A stretch of 35,019 bases of DNA from DASYML01 sp036399835 (lineage in GTDB: Bacteria; Acidobacteriota; Blastocatellia; Pyrinomonadales; Pyrinomonadaceae), in the NCBI GenBank assembly GCA_036399835.1, contig DASWMI010000220.1:1-35019 (forward strand). The letters are read 5' to 3'. A program made the position numbers and the translations under genes. The notes beneath the pieces are model-generated. The model searched no databases. It was not told where the DNA came from and saw only the letters and a list, made by a program, of their open reading frames with translations. This document shows, in pieces, positions 25,157-32,908 of the stretch (positions within the stretch are counted from its first letter, which is position 1; every line of letters begins with the position of its first letter).

Positions 25157-25762
25157 ATGGCGAGGTTTGGTAAGAAAGACGATATTCATGTGACGCCCGA
25201 CACGTCGCATATACACAATCCTGATGTCTCGCATGAAGAGAGCGATGTCAATATCAAATCTATCGTCATCTTCGCCGTCGGGCTGCTGGCGATGGGGCTG
25301 GTCGTTCACATCCTGATGCTCTTTATGTACAGGGCGCTCGATGCGCGCGAGGCTGCCAAGGAAGGGCAGCCGCCGCCGATGGCTCTCACGTCGAAGGAAC
25401 AGGTCCCGCCGGAGCCGCGCTTGCAGGCCGCGCCCGGATGGGGCGTCTCGGTCGGCAAGAGCGACACGGCCAAACTCAAAGAGCAGGGATACAGGGTCAA
25501 CCAGGAGGGCCAGGTTGATCTTGAGCTGAGAGAGCCGCAGGCCGAGATGAAGGTCATGCGGCAGGTCTGGGAAGCAGAGCTGAAGGGCGGAACGGACTCG
25601 CAGACGGGACAGCGCAGGATGTCCATTGACGAAGCCAAGCAGAGATTGGTCCAGCAGGGACTCCCGACCAGACCAGTACAGGACGGCAAACAGAAATCCC
25701 AGGCGATAGAGGCTCCGACCTTCTGGAGTTCGGGTCAGCGGACGGAACTCGTCAACCAGTAA
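25157..25762 (+). CDS. membrane-anchored ACIII/caa3-associated protein of unknown function
   Basis: The 201-residue protein starts at the ATG at 25157, five bases after GAGG. A polar N-terminus with several His and Asp (residues 1-35) precedes one membrane helix, SIVIFAVGLLAMGLVVHILMLFM. The periplasmic part starts PPEPRLQ and ends with SIDEAKQRLVQQGLPTRP. I recall the combination PxPRLQ ... IDxAxxxLxxxGLPxR in unannotated single-helix proteins encoded next to caa3 oxidases and complex III genes, here extended by a charged middle part. Position between actF and the Sco gene suggests an accessory or assembly subunit of the supercomplex. No cofactor motif is seen. Confidence 0.8.
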   Translation: MARFGKKDDIHVTPDTSHIHNPDVSHEESDVNIKSIVIFAVGLLAMGLVVHILMLFMYRALDAREAAKEGQPPPMALTSKEQVPPEPRLQAAPGWGVSVGKSDTAKLKEQGYRVNQEGQVDLELREPQAEMKVMRQVWEAELKGGTDSQTGQRRMSIDEAKQRLVQQGLPTRPVQDGKQKSQAIEAPTFWSSGQRTELVNQ

Positions 25763-25789
25763 AAGAGATTGAGTAAAGCAGTCGGCAGT

Positions 25790-26752
25790 ATGAAAAGATT
25801 TTCAAGCAATTATCCGAAAGCTCAAACCTCGCGGCGTCAGTTGCCGGAAGGTTTCTCCTATCTGCTCGCCGCGTTGTGCCTCCTGGCCGCCGTGTGCCCC
25901 TTGCGTGTCTTGGCGCAGGGAGGTATGACGGGCAGGCAGTATAACGGCACGTCGCCGCTCTACAGCCCGCGCGGAGGCGAGACTGGTCCAAATGGTTTAC
26001 CGAAGGCGCTGAGGGAAGTCGGCATCGAGCAGAAATTGAACGGGCAGCTTCCGCTCGATCTGGTCTTTCGAGACGAGACGGGGCGAGAGGTTCGCTTGCG
26101 CGAGTATTTCGGCTCAAAACCAGTCGTCCTCGCGCTCGTCTATTACGAATGCCCGATGCTTTGCAACCAGGTGCTCAACGGCATGACCGGCTCGCTCAAG
26201 ACCCTCTCATTCAACATCGGAGAGCAGTTCGACGTGCTCACCATCAGCTTTGACCCGCGCGAGCGGCCAGAGCTGGCGCGCGCCAAAAAGGAGACCTACT
26301 TGCGCAGCTACGGGAATCGTCCGGGCGCGGCTGAAGGGTGGCATTTTCTGACGGGCGACGACCAGTCCATCAAGACGCTGACCGAGGCCGTCGGCTTCAA
26401 ATATTACTACGACGCCGAAACCAACCAGTTTGCGCACGCTTCCGGCATCATGATCCTCACGCCGCAGGGAAAACTGGCGCGCTACTTTTACGGGATAGAG
26501 TATGCGCCGCGCGATGTGCGTTTGGGGATTGTCGAAGCCTCCGAGAATAAGATCGGCTCGCATGTGGACCAGCTTCTGCTCTACTGCTATCACTACGACC
26601 CGGCGACAGGCAAATATGGTCCGGTCGTGATGAACATCATACGGCTCGGCGGCGTCGTCACGGTGCTTGGCATCATTGCTCTCATTCTTTTACTGGTCCT
26701 GCGTAATCGTCAGACGTTGAGGGAGCACCCGGCTGCTGGAGGAACGGCTTAA
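25790..26752 (+). CDS. Sco1/SenC-type copper chaperone
   Basis: The protein of about 320 residues has a signal anchor (FSYLLAALCLLAAVCPLRVLAQ), a thioredoxin-like Sco domain and, unusually, a C-terminal membrane helix (VVTVLGIIALILLLVLRNRQ). The copper site is present: CPMLC with Cys121 and Cys125, and the later His in HASGIMIL. It delivers copper to the CuA centre of CoxB, encoded directly downstream (6-base gap). A TTG at 25769 is an alternative start. The ATG at 25790 gives a normal signal sequence. No strong ribosome binding site distinguishes them. Confidence 0.92.
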   Translation: MKRFSSNYPKAQTSRRQLPEGFSYLLAALCLLAAVCPLRVLAQGGMTGRQYNGTSPLYSPRGGETGPNGLPKALREVGIEQKLNGQLPLDLVFRDETGREVRLREYFGSKPVVLALVYYECPMLCNQVLNGMTGSLKTLSFNIGEQFDVLTISFDPRERPELARAKKETYLRSYGNRPGAAEGWHFLTGDDQSIKTLTEAVGFKYYYDAETNQFAHASGIMILTPQGKLARYFYGIEYAPRDVRLGIVEASENKIGSHVDQLLLYCYHYDPATGKYGPVVMNIIRLGGVVTVLGIIALILLLVLRNRQTLREHPAAGGTA

Positions 26753-26757
26753 GAGTC

Positions 26758-27861
26758 ATGGAATCCTGGATACCATTTATACCGGAGGCTGCTTCCACCT
26801 TTGCGCGGCACGTGGACGCGGTCTATTTCTATATCACGGGCGTCACGATTTTTTTCACGGTGCTGCTCTACGTGACGATTCTCTTCTTCGCCATCAGGTA
26901 TCGGCAGCGGACCAAATTTGAAGTGCCGCGCCCCATCGCCGGTTCGCTCAAGCTGGAAACGATGTGGACGGTCGTGCCCTTCCTCATCTCGATGACCATG
27001 TTTGCCTGGGCCACGAGCGTCTTCTTTATGCAGTACCGGATGCCGAAACAGGCGATGGAAGTTTACGTCGTCGGCAAGCAGTGGATGTGGAAGGTGCAGC
27101 ACCCTACGGGGCAGCGCGAGATTAACGAGCTGCACATTCCTGTCGGGCGCAGGGTCAAGCTCATCATGACGAGCGAGGATGTCATTCACAGCTTTTTTAT
27201 CCCGGCCTTCCGCACCAAGTCGGATGTCGTCCCGGGCCGCTACACCGAACTCTGGTTCGAGGCGACCAAGCCCGGGCGTTATCATCTCTTCTGCGCGGAA
27301 TACTGCGGGATGAACCATTCCGGCATGGGCGGCTGGGTGGAGGTCATGGACGCGAAGGATTTTGACAACTGGCTGAGCGGCAACGCCAACCAGCAATCGC
27401 CTTCCGCCGCGGGCCAGCAACTCTTTGCCAACACGCTCGGCTGCGCTTCCTGCCATGGCGAAAAGGGTGAAGGCGGGCGCGGCCCCTCGCTCATCAATCT
27501 CTTCGGCAGCCAGCAGCCTTTGACCAACGGCCAGACGGCCAAGGCCGACGAAAGCTATCTGCGCGAATCGATTCTTAACCCGCAATCGCAAATCGTCGCG
27601 GGCTACCAGCCGATTATGCCGACCTACGCGGGACAGGTCAGCGAAGAACAGCTCTTGCAGCTTATCTCTTATATCAAGTCGCTCAGCCCGGCCAAGACCG
27701 AAGGCATCTCGGCCAATGCACCCGCGAGCGAGAACAACCGGCGCACTGGTCCGGCGACGCAGGCCGGACAGGGCGCGAAGGATTCCGAATCGCAAAGGAT
27801 GAACCCTTTAAACTCGACCGCTCCGAGCGGTAAGGCTAATACAAGCACGCCACAGCAATAA
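26758..27861 (+). CDS. coxB: caa3 cytochrome c oxidase subunit II with fused cytochrome c domain
   Basis: The 367-residue protein has two N-terminal membrane helices and then the cupredoxin domain with the CuA site. HSFFIPAFRTKSDVVPGRY carries the first His, and FCAEYCGMNHSGM (around residue 178) carries both Cys, the Glu carbonyl position, the second His and the Met. A mono-heme cytochrome c domain follows with CASCHGEKGEGG (near residue 231) and Met in PIMPTYAGQV. This defines a caa3-type enzyme that can accept electrons directly from ACIII. The last 50 residues are a Ser/Asn/Gln/Thr-rich tail. Spacing to coxA is 17 bases. Confidence 0.96.
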   Translation: MESWIPFIPEAASTFARHVDAVYFYITGVTIFFTVLLYVTILFFAIRYRQRTKFEVPRPIAGSLKLETMWTVVPFLISMTMFAWATSVFFMQYRMPKQAMEVYVVGKQWMWKVQHPTGQREINELHIPVGRRVKLIMTSEDVIHSFFIPAFRTKSDVVPGRYTELWFEATKPGRYHLFCAEYCGMNHSGMGGWVEVMDAKDFDNWLSGNANQQSPSAAGQQLFANTLGCASCHGEKGEGGRGPSLINLFGSQQPLTNGQTAKADESYLRESILNPQSQIVAGYQPIMPTYAGQVSEEQLLQLISYIKSLSPAKTEGISANAPASENNRRTGPATQAGQGAKDSESQRMNPLNSTAPSGKANTSTPQQ

Positions 27862-27878
27862 TCAGGGCGAGACAAGTT

Positions 27879-29570
27879 ATGAGCACTAAATTAAGACCCG
27901 AAGAGTTTGAGCTGCCACAGGATGCGCGCGTCAATTACTTGAACGCGACCTACGGCCTCAAGAGCTGGCTGCTGACCAAAGACCACAAGCGCATAGGGCT
28001 GCTCTATCTGGCTTCGGTCAGCATCTTCTTTATGCTCGGCGGCATCTACGCGCTGCTCTTAAGGCTGGAGCTGTTGACGCCGCAGGGCGACCTGATGTCG
28101 GCGCAGACCTATAACAAGGTCTTCACGCAGCACGGCATCATCATGGTCTTCTTCTTTCTGATTCCTTCAATCCCCGCGGTGCTCGGAAACTTCCTCGTCC
28201 CGCTCATGATCGGGGCGAAGGATTTGGCCTTTCCGCGTATCAACCTGCTGAGCTGGTATCTCTATATCATCGCCGGAATCATCACTATCTGGGCGCTGCT
28301 CAACGGCGGCATAGACACGGGCTGGACCTTTTACGCGCCCTACAGCACGACCTTCTCTAACAGCTACGTGGTCGCCGCCGGTCTAGGCATCTTCATCAAC
28401 GGCTTTTCGTCAATCCTGACGGGCTTAAACTTCATCGTCACGATTCACACGATGCGCGCGCCCGGCATGACCTGGTTTCGACTGCCGCTCTTTATCTGGT
28501 CGCATTACGCCACCAGCCTGATTATGATTCTCGGCACTCCGGTCTTGGCGATTACGGTCGTCCTGCTGGCCTTTGAGCGCCTCGCCCATGTAGGCATTTT
28601 CGACCCCGCGCTCGGCGGCGACCCAGTGCTTTTTCAACATCTCTTCTGGTTCTATTCGCATCCGGCGGTCTATATCATGGTGCTCCCGGGGATGGGCGTC
28701 GTCAGCGAGTTGATTGCCAATTTCTCTCGCAAAAATATTTTCGGTTATTCGTTCGTCGCCTTCTCTTCCATTGCGATTGCGGTCTTTGGCTTTCTGGTCT
28801 GGGGACATCATATGTTTGTCAGCGGCCAGTCCGTCTACGCCGGGATGATCTTCTCCTTCCTCAGCTTTGCCGTCGCGATTCCTTCCGCCGTCAAGGTCTT
28901 TAACTGGACCGCGACGCTCTTTCAGGGTTCTATCTCTTATGACACGCCGATGCTTTACGGCCTGGGCTTTATAGGTCTTTTTATCATCGGCGGGATGACG
29001 GGACTCTTTCTCGCCGCGATGGGCATAGACGTGCATGTGCATGACACCTATTTTGTCGTCGCACACTTTCATTACATCATGGTCGGCGGCACTGTGCTGG
29101 CTTATCTCGGCGGGCTGCATTACTGGTGGCCCAAAATCACGGGCCGCATGTACCCTGAGGGGTGGGCCAGGTTCTCCGCGCTGGTGATCTTCATAGGCTT
29201 TAACGCGACCTTCTTCCCGCAGTTCATCATGGGCTATCAGGGAATGCCGCGCAGGTACTACGCATACGCGCCGGAGTTTCAGGTCTACCACGTCTTTTCG
29301 ACGGCGGGCGCGACCATCCTCGGTTTCGGGATGCTGATTCCGATGGTCTACTTTATCTGGTCCATGCGCTACGGCCCCGTGGCGACCGCCAACCCGTGGC
29401 ACTTGCCCGGTCTCGAATGGCGGACGGCCTCGCCGCCACCGACAGAGAATTTCGTGGTCACGCCCGTCGTGACATGGGAGGCCTACGAATTCGCGCCGCC
29501 CGAAGAGATTAAGGTCATAGGCAAGTTTGAGCGCGGAGACGAGCCGGACCATCCGGCGGTCGCGACATAA
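27879..29570 (+). CDS. coxA: caa3 cytochrome c oxidase subunit I
   Basis: The 563-residue heme-copper oxidase core subunit has twelve expected helices. CuB and active-site ligands are seen in FYSHPAVYIMVLPGMGVVSE (Tyr259, Ser260, His261) and WGHHMFVSG. The low-spin and high-spin heme ligands are in HDTYFVVAHFHYIMVGG. The YSHP motif in place of the Glu-containing GHPE points to the A2 subfamily of heme-copper oxidases, in which Tyr-Ser replaces the D-channel Glu. That fits caa3 enzymes of Rhodothermus type. It reduces oxygen to water and pumps protons. Confidence 0.97.
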   Translation: MSTKLRPEEFELPQDARVNYLNATYGLKSWLLTKDHKRIGLLYLASVSIFFMLGGIYALLLRLELLTPQGDLMSAQTYNKVFTQHGIIMVFFFLIPSIPAVLGNFLVPLMIGAKDLAFPRINLLSWYLYIIAGIITIWALLNGGIDTGWTFYAPYSTTFSNSYVVAAGLGIFINGFSSILTGLNFIVTIHTMRAPGMTWFRLPLFIWSHYATSLIMILGTPVLAITVVLLAFERLAHVGIFDPALGGDPVLFQHLFWFYSHPAVYIMVLPGMGVVSELIANFSRKNIFGYSFVAFSSIAIAVFGFLVWGHHMFVSGQSVYAGMIFSFLSFAVAIPSAVKVFNWTATLFQGSISYDTPMLYGLGFIGLFIIGGMTGLFLAAMGIDVHVHDTYFVVAHFHYIMVGGTVLAYLGGLHYWWPKITGRMYPEGWARFSALVIFIGFNATFFPQFIMGYQGMPRRYYAYAPEFQVYHVFSTAGATILGFGMLIPMVYFIWSMRYGPVATANPWHLPGLEWRTASPPPTENFVVTPVVTWEAYEFAPPEEIKVIGKFERGDEPDHPAVAT

Positions 29571-29575
29571 AAACC

Positions 29576-29650
29576 GTGACGAGTGATGGATGACAGGTGA
29601 CGGGATAAAAAAAGCTTTTCTCTTGTCACCTGTCACCCGTCACCCGTCAC
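29576..29650. repeat. heptad inverted repeat, GTGACAG family (copy 3), inside the cox operon
   Basis: The left arm GTGACGAGTGATGGATGACAG... (29576-29604) pairs with the right arm CTTGTCACCTGTCACC and further GTCAC heptads (29621-29650). The loop region is A-rich (AAAAAAAGC). The element lies between coxA and coxC in the middle of a co-directional operon, 6 bases before the Shine-Dalgarno of coxC, so it cannot be a full terminator. Confidence 0.85.
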
Positions 29651-29667
29651 TTTCCTGGAGGTTAATC

Positions 29668-30396
29668 TTGGCTGTCAGTCATGCTGAGCATCAAGAGGTC
29701 GGGCATCATCCGGCGTTGCAGCACCATTTCGATAACATGGAGCAGCAGCGCGAGGCGGGCACGCTCGGGATGTGGATTTTCCTGATTACGGAAATCATGT
29801 TCTTCGGCGGACTCTTTTTCGCCTACACGCTTTACCGCGCCAACAATCCGGCAGCCTTCGCCGCCGCCAGCAATCACCTGGACATCTGGATGGGCGGCAT
29901 CAACACGGCTGTCCTCATCGTTAGCAGCCTGACGATGGCGCTGGCCGTTTATTACGCGCAGACGGGAGTGCGCCGGATGCAGGTCATACTCATCATCGTG
30001 ACGATGATCCTGGGCGCGACCTTCCTCGTCATCAAGGGGTTTGAGTATCACGAGAAATACGTGGACACGCTGATTCCTGGCAGCCTCATTCCGGGCCATC
30101 CCTTCCACTGGAAGGACGCTCTGCCCGAAGGCGTCTCATCCGAAGGCCAACTGGAGATGTTCTTCTACATCTACTTCGCCATGACGGGCCTACACGCGCT
30201 GCACATGATTGTCGGGTTGGGGATTATGGCCTGGCTGCTGATTACGGCCTGGCGCGGACGCTACACGCCCGAATATCACGCGCCCGTCGAGATCGGCGGC
30301 CTCTACTGGCACTTCGTTGATATTGTCTGGATTTTTCTGTTTCCGCTTCTATACCTGCTCGGCAGGCATCTCGAACACGGCGGCGGCGGGCACTAG
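29668..30396 (+). CDS. coxC: cytochrome c oxidase subunit III
   Basis: The 242-residue subunit III starts at a TTG (29668) placed 6 bases after a perfect GGAGG. The open frame reaches back to 29590, but those residues translate the inverted repeat. The protein starts AVSHAEHQEVGHHPALQHHF, His-rich before the first helix. It contains GMWIFLITEIMFFGGLFFAY with the conserved Glu, INTAVLIVSSLTMALAVYYA and GLYWHFVDIVWIFLFPLLYL, all hallmarks of heme-copper oxidase subunit III. It stabilises the CoxA proton path. coxD follows 12 bases later. Confidence 0.96.
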   Translation: MAVSHAEHQEVGHHPALQHHFDNMEQQREAGTLGMWIFLITEIMFFGGLFFAYTLYRANNPAAFAAASNHLDIWMGGINTAVLIVSSLTMALAVYYAQTGVRRMQVILIIVTMILGATFLVIKGFEYHEKYVDTLIPGSLIPGHPFHWKDALPEGVSSEGQLEMFFYIYFAMTGLHALHMIVGLGIMAWLLITAWRGRYTPEYHAPVEIGGLYWHFVDIVWIFLFPLLYLLGRHLEHGGGGH

Positions 30397-30408
30397 AGGA
30401 TTGGCATC

Positions 30409-30762
30409 ATGTCAGAACACATCGTTTCCAGAACGACTTACTTTGTCATCTTCGGCATACTCATGCTGGGCACGGCCCTGACCGTCTTTGCAGCCAAGCT
30501 GGACCTGGATTTTATCTTTAAGGGAGCGAACACCGTCGTCGCTTTAACCATCGCGGTGACGAAAGCCACCTTCGTCGTGCTCTACTTTATGCACGTCCGC
30601 TATAGCTCGCGCCTGACGTGGGTCATCGTCGCTTCGGGGATTTTCTGGCTGGGGATTCTCTTCGTCCTGACCTTTAGCGATTACATGAGCAGACCCTACG
30701 ACATACGCATACAGCCGCACATGCGTACACAAAGCCCGCAGGCCACGAGCGCGCACCCTTAG
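30409..30762 (+). CDS. coxD: cytochrome c oxidase subunit IV
   Basis: The 117-residue protein has three membrane helices: YFVIFGILMLGTALTVFAA, ANTVVALTIAVTKATFVVLYFM and VIVASGIFWLGILFVLTFSDY. The motif TKATFVVLYFMHVRYS is typical of prokaryotic subunit IV (caa3/COX4_pro family). It is a small structural subunit of the oxidase and the last gene of the respiratory locus. The polar C-terminus (PHMRTQSPQATSAHP) resembles the tails of other subunits here. Convergent with the gene at 30802, with no obvious terminator between. Confidence 0.93.
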   Translation: MSEHIVSRTTYFVIFGILMLGTALTVFAAKLDLDFIFKGANTVVALTIAVTKATFVVLYFMHVRYSSRLTWVIVASGIFWLGILFVLTFSDYMSRPYDIRIQPHMRTQSPQATSAHP

Positions 30763-30801
30763 CGCATACCTGGATTCGAGGCTGTTCCCGCCTGAGCCTG
30801 C

Positions 30802-31158
30802 TTATTCGGTTCTGTGGAATTGTGCTTCCCGGACCAGCACCTGCTGATGACAGCCCGGGCATTCCAGCCTGATGGTTGAGTCCGAAGTCTTGAGGTGCGT
30901 TCCGCACACGGGGCACTCACCGTCAACCTCATGGCGCGAGAAGACATCGCGCATCATGACGAGCGGCACGAGCAGGCCGACGATCAAGAGCGGGATACCG
31001 AAGACCAGCCCGACGCCGAAGTTTCCATCGTTGATGAAGACGGTCAGGACGAGGCCCGCGATAAAGAGTAGCAACCCGAGGGCGATGCTGAAGGAAAATC
31101 CGTAAGCGCTATCGAAAGAGCGTGGCGGCTTAATCGACTGCGGTCTCTTAGCTTCCAT
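30802..31158 (-). CDS. two-helix membrane protein with C-terminal zinc ribbon
   Basis: The 118-residue protein starts at the ATG at 31158, about 10 bases after GGAGG. A much longer open frame upstream is antisense to the neighbouring region and has no support. Two membrane helices (SFSIALGLLLFIAGLVLTVF and FGVGLVFGIPLLIVGLLVPL) precede a zinc ribbon with CPVC (from Cys82) and CPGC (from Cys100) pairs. The ribbon follows the membrane part, the reverse of the protein at 9805. Function unknown. It may be cotranscribed with the Nudix gene, 179 bases upstream. Confidence 0.8.
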   Translation of the reverse strand: MEAKRPQSIKPPRSFDSAYGFSFSIALGLLLFIAGLVLTVFINDGNFGVGLVFGIPLLIVGLLVPLVMMRDVFSRHEVDGECPVCGTHLKTSDSTIRLECPGCHQQVLVREAQFHRTE

Positions 31159-31337
31159 AAAGTTCTCATCCTCCAACCTTGCTTGAGAGAAAATAGCGTA
31201 TTTATGGAATTGGGTTTGAAAGATAAGAATAAACCCCGGTCTGTATGCTGCGAAAGTTAACACAGCCGCGCACGCAGCGACAAGCCTTCCGCCGCCCACA
31301 AACAGTCCCGCCGAGCGACCCGGCCAGAGCGAGCGCC

Positions 31338-31883
31338 TTAACCCTTCAAGAGCCTGCTCGTTTTCAGAATCAGGACGCCGCTCGTGCCGTGCGTGATGCG
31401 CCCATCCATGACCATCTCGACCGCCTCTTCGAGACTGAATTTGACTCTCTTGATCATCTCGCCGCTGTCCTGGTCCGGCTCCTTGAACTTGAGCCGACGA
31501 GCGAGGAAGAGGTACGCGGGCGAGTCTATCAGCGAGGTCGCCAGATCGACTGTCCCCATCGCGGTCCATTCCTCGGCCTCTATCCCGAGTTCTTCACGCA
31601 GCTCGCGCCGCGCCGTCTCAAGCGGCTCTTCCCCATCATCCATCGCGCCGCCCACGACCTCTATGCTCTCCCTGCCAATCGCATAGCGAAACTCTTTCGA
31701 GAGATGGACAAAGCCTTTATCATCCAGCGCCAGAATCGAAGACCCGGCCTTGAGCTTGACCGTCGTATACATGGTCGGCTTTCCCGCCGGATTGATAACC
31801 TGGTCCTCGTATAGCTCAACCAGCTCTCTTTGATACTTGAGGCTCGATTCATTGATCAGCCAAGGCCCGTGTTTTTTCGGCAT
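31338..31883 (-). CDS. Nudix hydrolase, ADP-ribose pyrophosphatase-like
   Basis: The 181-residue protein has a complete Nudix box: GGAMDDGEEPLETARREL then REELGIEAEE. It has the N-terminal region typical of ADP-ribose pyrophosphatases (LVELYEDQVINPAGKPTMYTTV) and the EFRYAIGRESIEVVGGAMDDG segment just before the box, as in enzymes that hydrolyse ADP-ribose or GDP-mannose (NudF/NudK group). The E-x2-Y-x2-G-x4-E order around ACIII-unrelated sugar nucleotides fits, but the exact substrate is open. Start ATG at 31883 agrees with family length. Confidence 0.93.
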   Translation of the reverse strand: MPKKHGPWLINESSLKYQRELVELYEDQVINPAGKPTMYTTVKLKAGSSILALDDKGFVHLSKEFRYAIGRESIEVVGGAMDDGEEPLETARRELREELGIEAEEWTAMGTVDLATSLIDSPAYLFLARRLKFKEPDQDSGEMIKRVKFSLEEAVEMVMDGRITHGTSGVLILKTSRLLKG

Positions 31884-31988
31884 CGGTCTGCTTTCAACTA
31901 CCTTTCCGCCAATTTTTCAACGTCAAGACGCGAGAGGATAAACCCTGAATGTGTAGCAATGAACACGGAATGATGAACGATTTGACTT

Positions 31989-32125
31989 AGAACAGATTTC
32001 AAAATCTGCCACCGCAGGCACAGAGAAGATAAATTAGAGAGAAGATAAATCAGGATGCGATAAAAGTTTTCAAGACATCTTTCCTGCTTATTCTCTCTCT
32101 CTCTGTGTCTCCGTGCCTCTGTGGC
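31989..32125. repeat. dispersed inverted repeat, CACAGAGA family (copy 2)
   Basis: Same plan and orientation as 16427-16563: it opens with AGAACAGATTTC, then ACCGCAGGCACAGAGA, GATAAATCAGGATG, CATCTTTCCTGC-TTATTCTCT and closes with CTCTGTGTCTCCGTGCCTCT and GTGGCT. Terminal arms are complementary (CCACCGCAGGCACAGAGA with the closing segment). Confidence 0.85.
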
Positions 32126-32170
32126 TAATGTTCTGGTTTTGAAGTCGCCGCGGGGCTTTGACAAAAGAAG

Positions 32171-32205
32171 AGCGCGCAGCCCGTATCGGAACAGGGCGGC
32201 GCGCT
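32171..32205 (-). terminator. intrinsic terminator of the receiver gene
   Basis: A 12-bp stem with one mismatch (AGCGCGCAGCCC with GGGCGGCGCGCT) and an 11-base loop. On the minus strand it is followed by CTTCTTTT. It begins 40 bases after the receiver gene stop. Confidence 0.75.
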
Positions 32206-32244
32206 GTTTCTCTGCAACCACTATCTTGATAAACTCGCCGGACT

Positions 32245-32637
32245 TTAAGCGGTCACGCTCGCACACTCTCTGGCGTTGAGGATATGGTTGACCGTCTGGA
32301 CCAGCTCATCAATGTTGGGTTTGGTGATGTATGCCTCTGCTCCGGCGCACAAGCCTTCATGCCTGTGCATCGCGTAGGCGTCGCCCGAATAGAAGATGAT
32401 TGGAATCTGCGGCGTGGCGCTATTGAGCAAGCGGCATAAATCCAACCCCGTCCCGTCGGGCATCCTTTTGTCTAAGACGTAAAGATCGAACTCCTCGGTC
32501 TGGGCCAGTCGCAGCGCGTTCGCGATGCTCTCGGCGGTGACGACTTCATAGTTCGATTGGCCCAGCAGATGCGTGAGCATCAACGATGTATCCTCATGGT
32601 CATCCACACAGAGGATGCGGCATTTTGTCTGTGGCAT
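32245..32637 (-). CDS. stand-alone response regulator receiver domain (CheY-like)
   Basis: The 130-residue protein starts at the ATG at 32637, seven bases after GGAGG. A longer frame to 32691 is not needed. The acidic pocket VDD (Asp12, Asp13), the phosphoacceptor Asp56 in VLDKRMPDG, the Ser switch in IIFYSGDAY and the Lys in AYITKP are all present. No output domain follows, so it acts by protein-protein contact or relay. No histidine kinase gene is in the window, so the partner is unknown. It diverges from the iron-sulfur protein at 32909. Confidence 0.94.
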   Translation of the reverse strand: MPQTKCRILCVDDHEDTSLMLTHLLGQSNYEVVTAESIANALRLAQTEEFDLYVLDKRMPDGTGLDLCRLLNSATPQIPIIFYSGDAYAMHRHEGLCAGAEAYITKPNIDELVQTVNHILNARECASVTA

Positions 32638-32882
32638 GGGGGAAGCCTCCAGAGAGATTCCGAATTGGTTGTTGAAAGTTAGAGGAGACAAAATGATTTT
32701 AAGACCTGCCCTGCTTCAAGTTGGAAGATTGAGGCAAGTCGTGCCCGCTTGTCAAGCAAAGGGGCGTGCGGCGCGGGCGGTCTCTTCCTGAGAAGAGCAG
32801 GGCTGCGGTTAAAGAGAGACAGGGCGGCTGGCGGTTTGTGGCTGAAGTTTGTTGCTGTTAAAGTATCGGGTTTCGCTTGAGT

Positions 32883-32888
32883 GATAAT
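32883..32888 (+). promoter_or_regulatory. possible -10 box of the iron-sulfur gene
   Basis: GATAAT lies 20 bases upstream of the ATG at 32909, close for a leader with the GAGG ribosome binding site in between. No matching -35 at ideal spacing is seen (TTAAAG lies 19 bases upstream). Confidence 0.3.
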
Positions 32889-32908
32889 CTGTTATCCGAG
32901 GTCGCCTG

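Larger units (their letters stand above)
31884..32244. other. 361-base spacer with a dispersed repeat and a terminator
   Basis: It contains the second CACAGAGA-family element (31989-32125) and an intrinsic terminator for the receiver gene (32171-32205). The first 100 bases, upstream of the Nudix gene, probably hold its promoter, but I cannot pick one with confidence. Confidence 0.6.

Noticed and set aside
28425..29636. A 403-codon open frame antisense to coxA (and similar long frames at 21274-22380, 26749-27795 and 3303-4385)
   Set aside because: They lie exactly opposite genes with clear family motifs. Long antisense frames are expected in GC-rich genes, and their translations are rich in Arg/His/Asp without recognisable domains or ribosome binding sites.
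30802..31569. A 255-residue version of the zinc-ribbon membrane protein
   Set aside because: The upstream 137 codons overlap the Nudix gene in a different frame and have Arg/Gly-rich shadow composition. GGAGG precedes the ATG at 31158.
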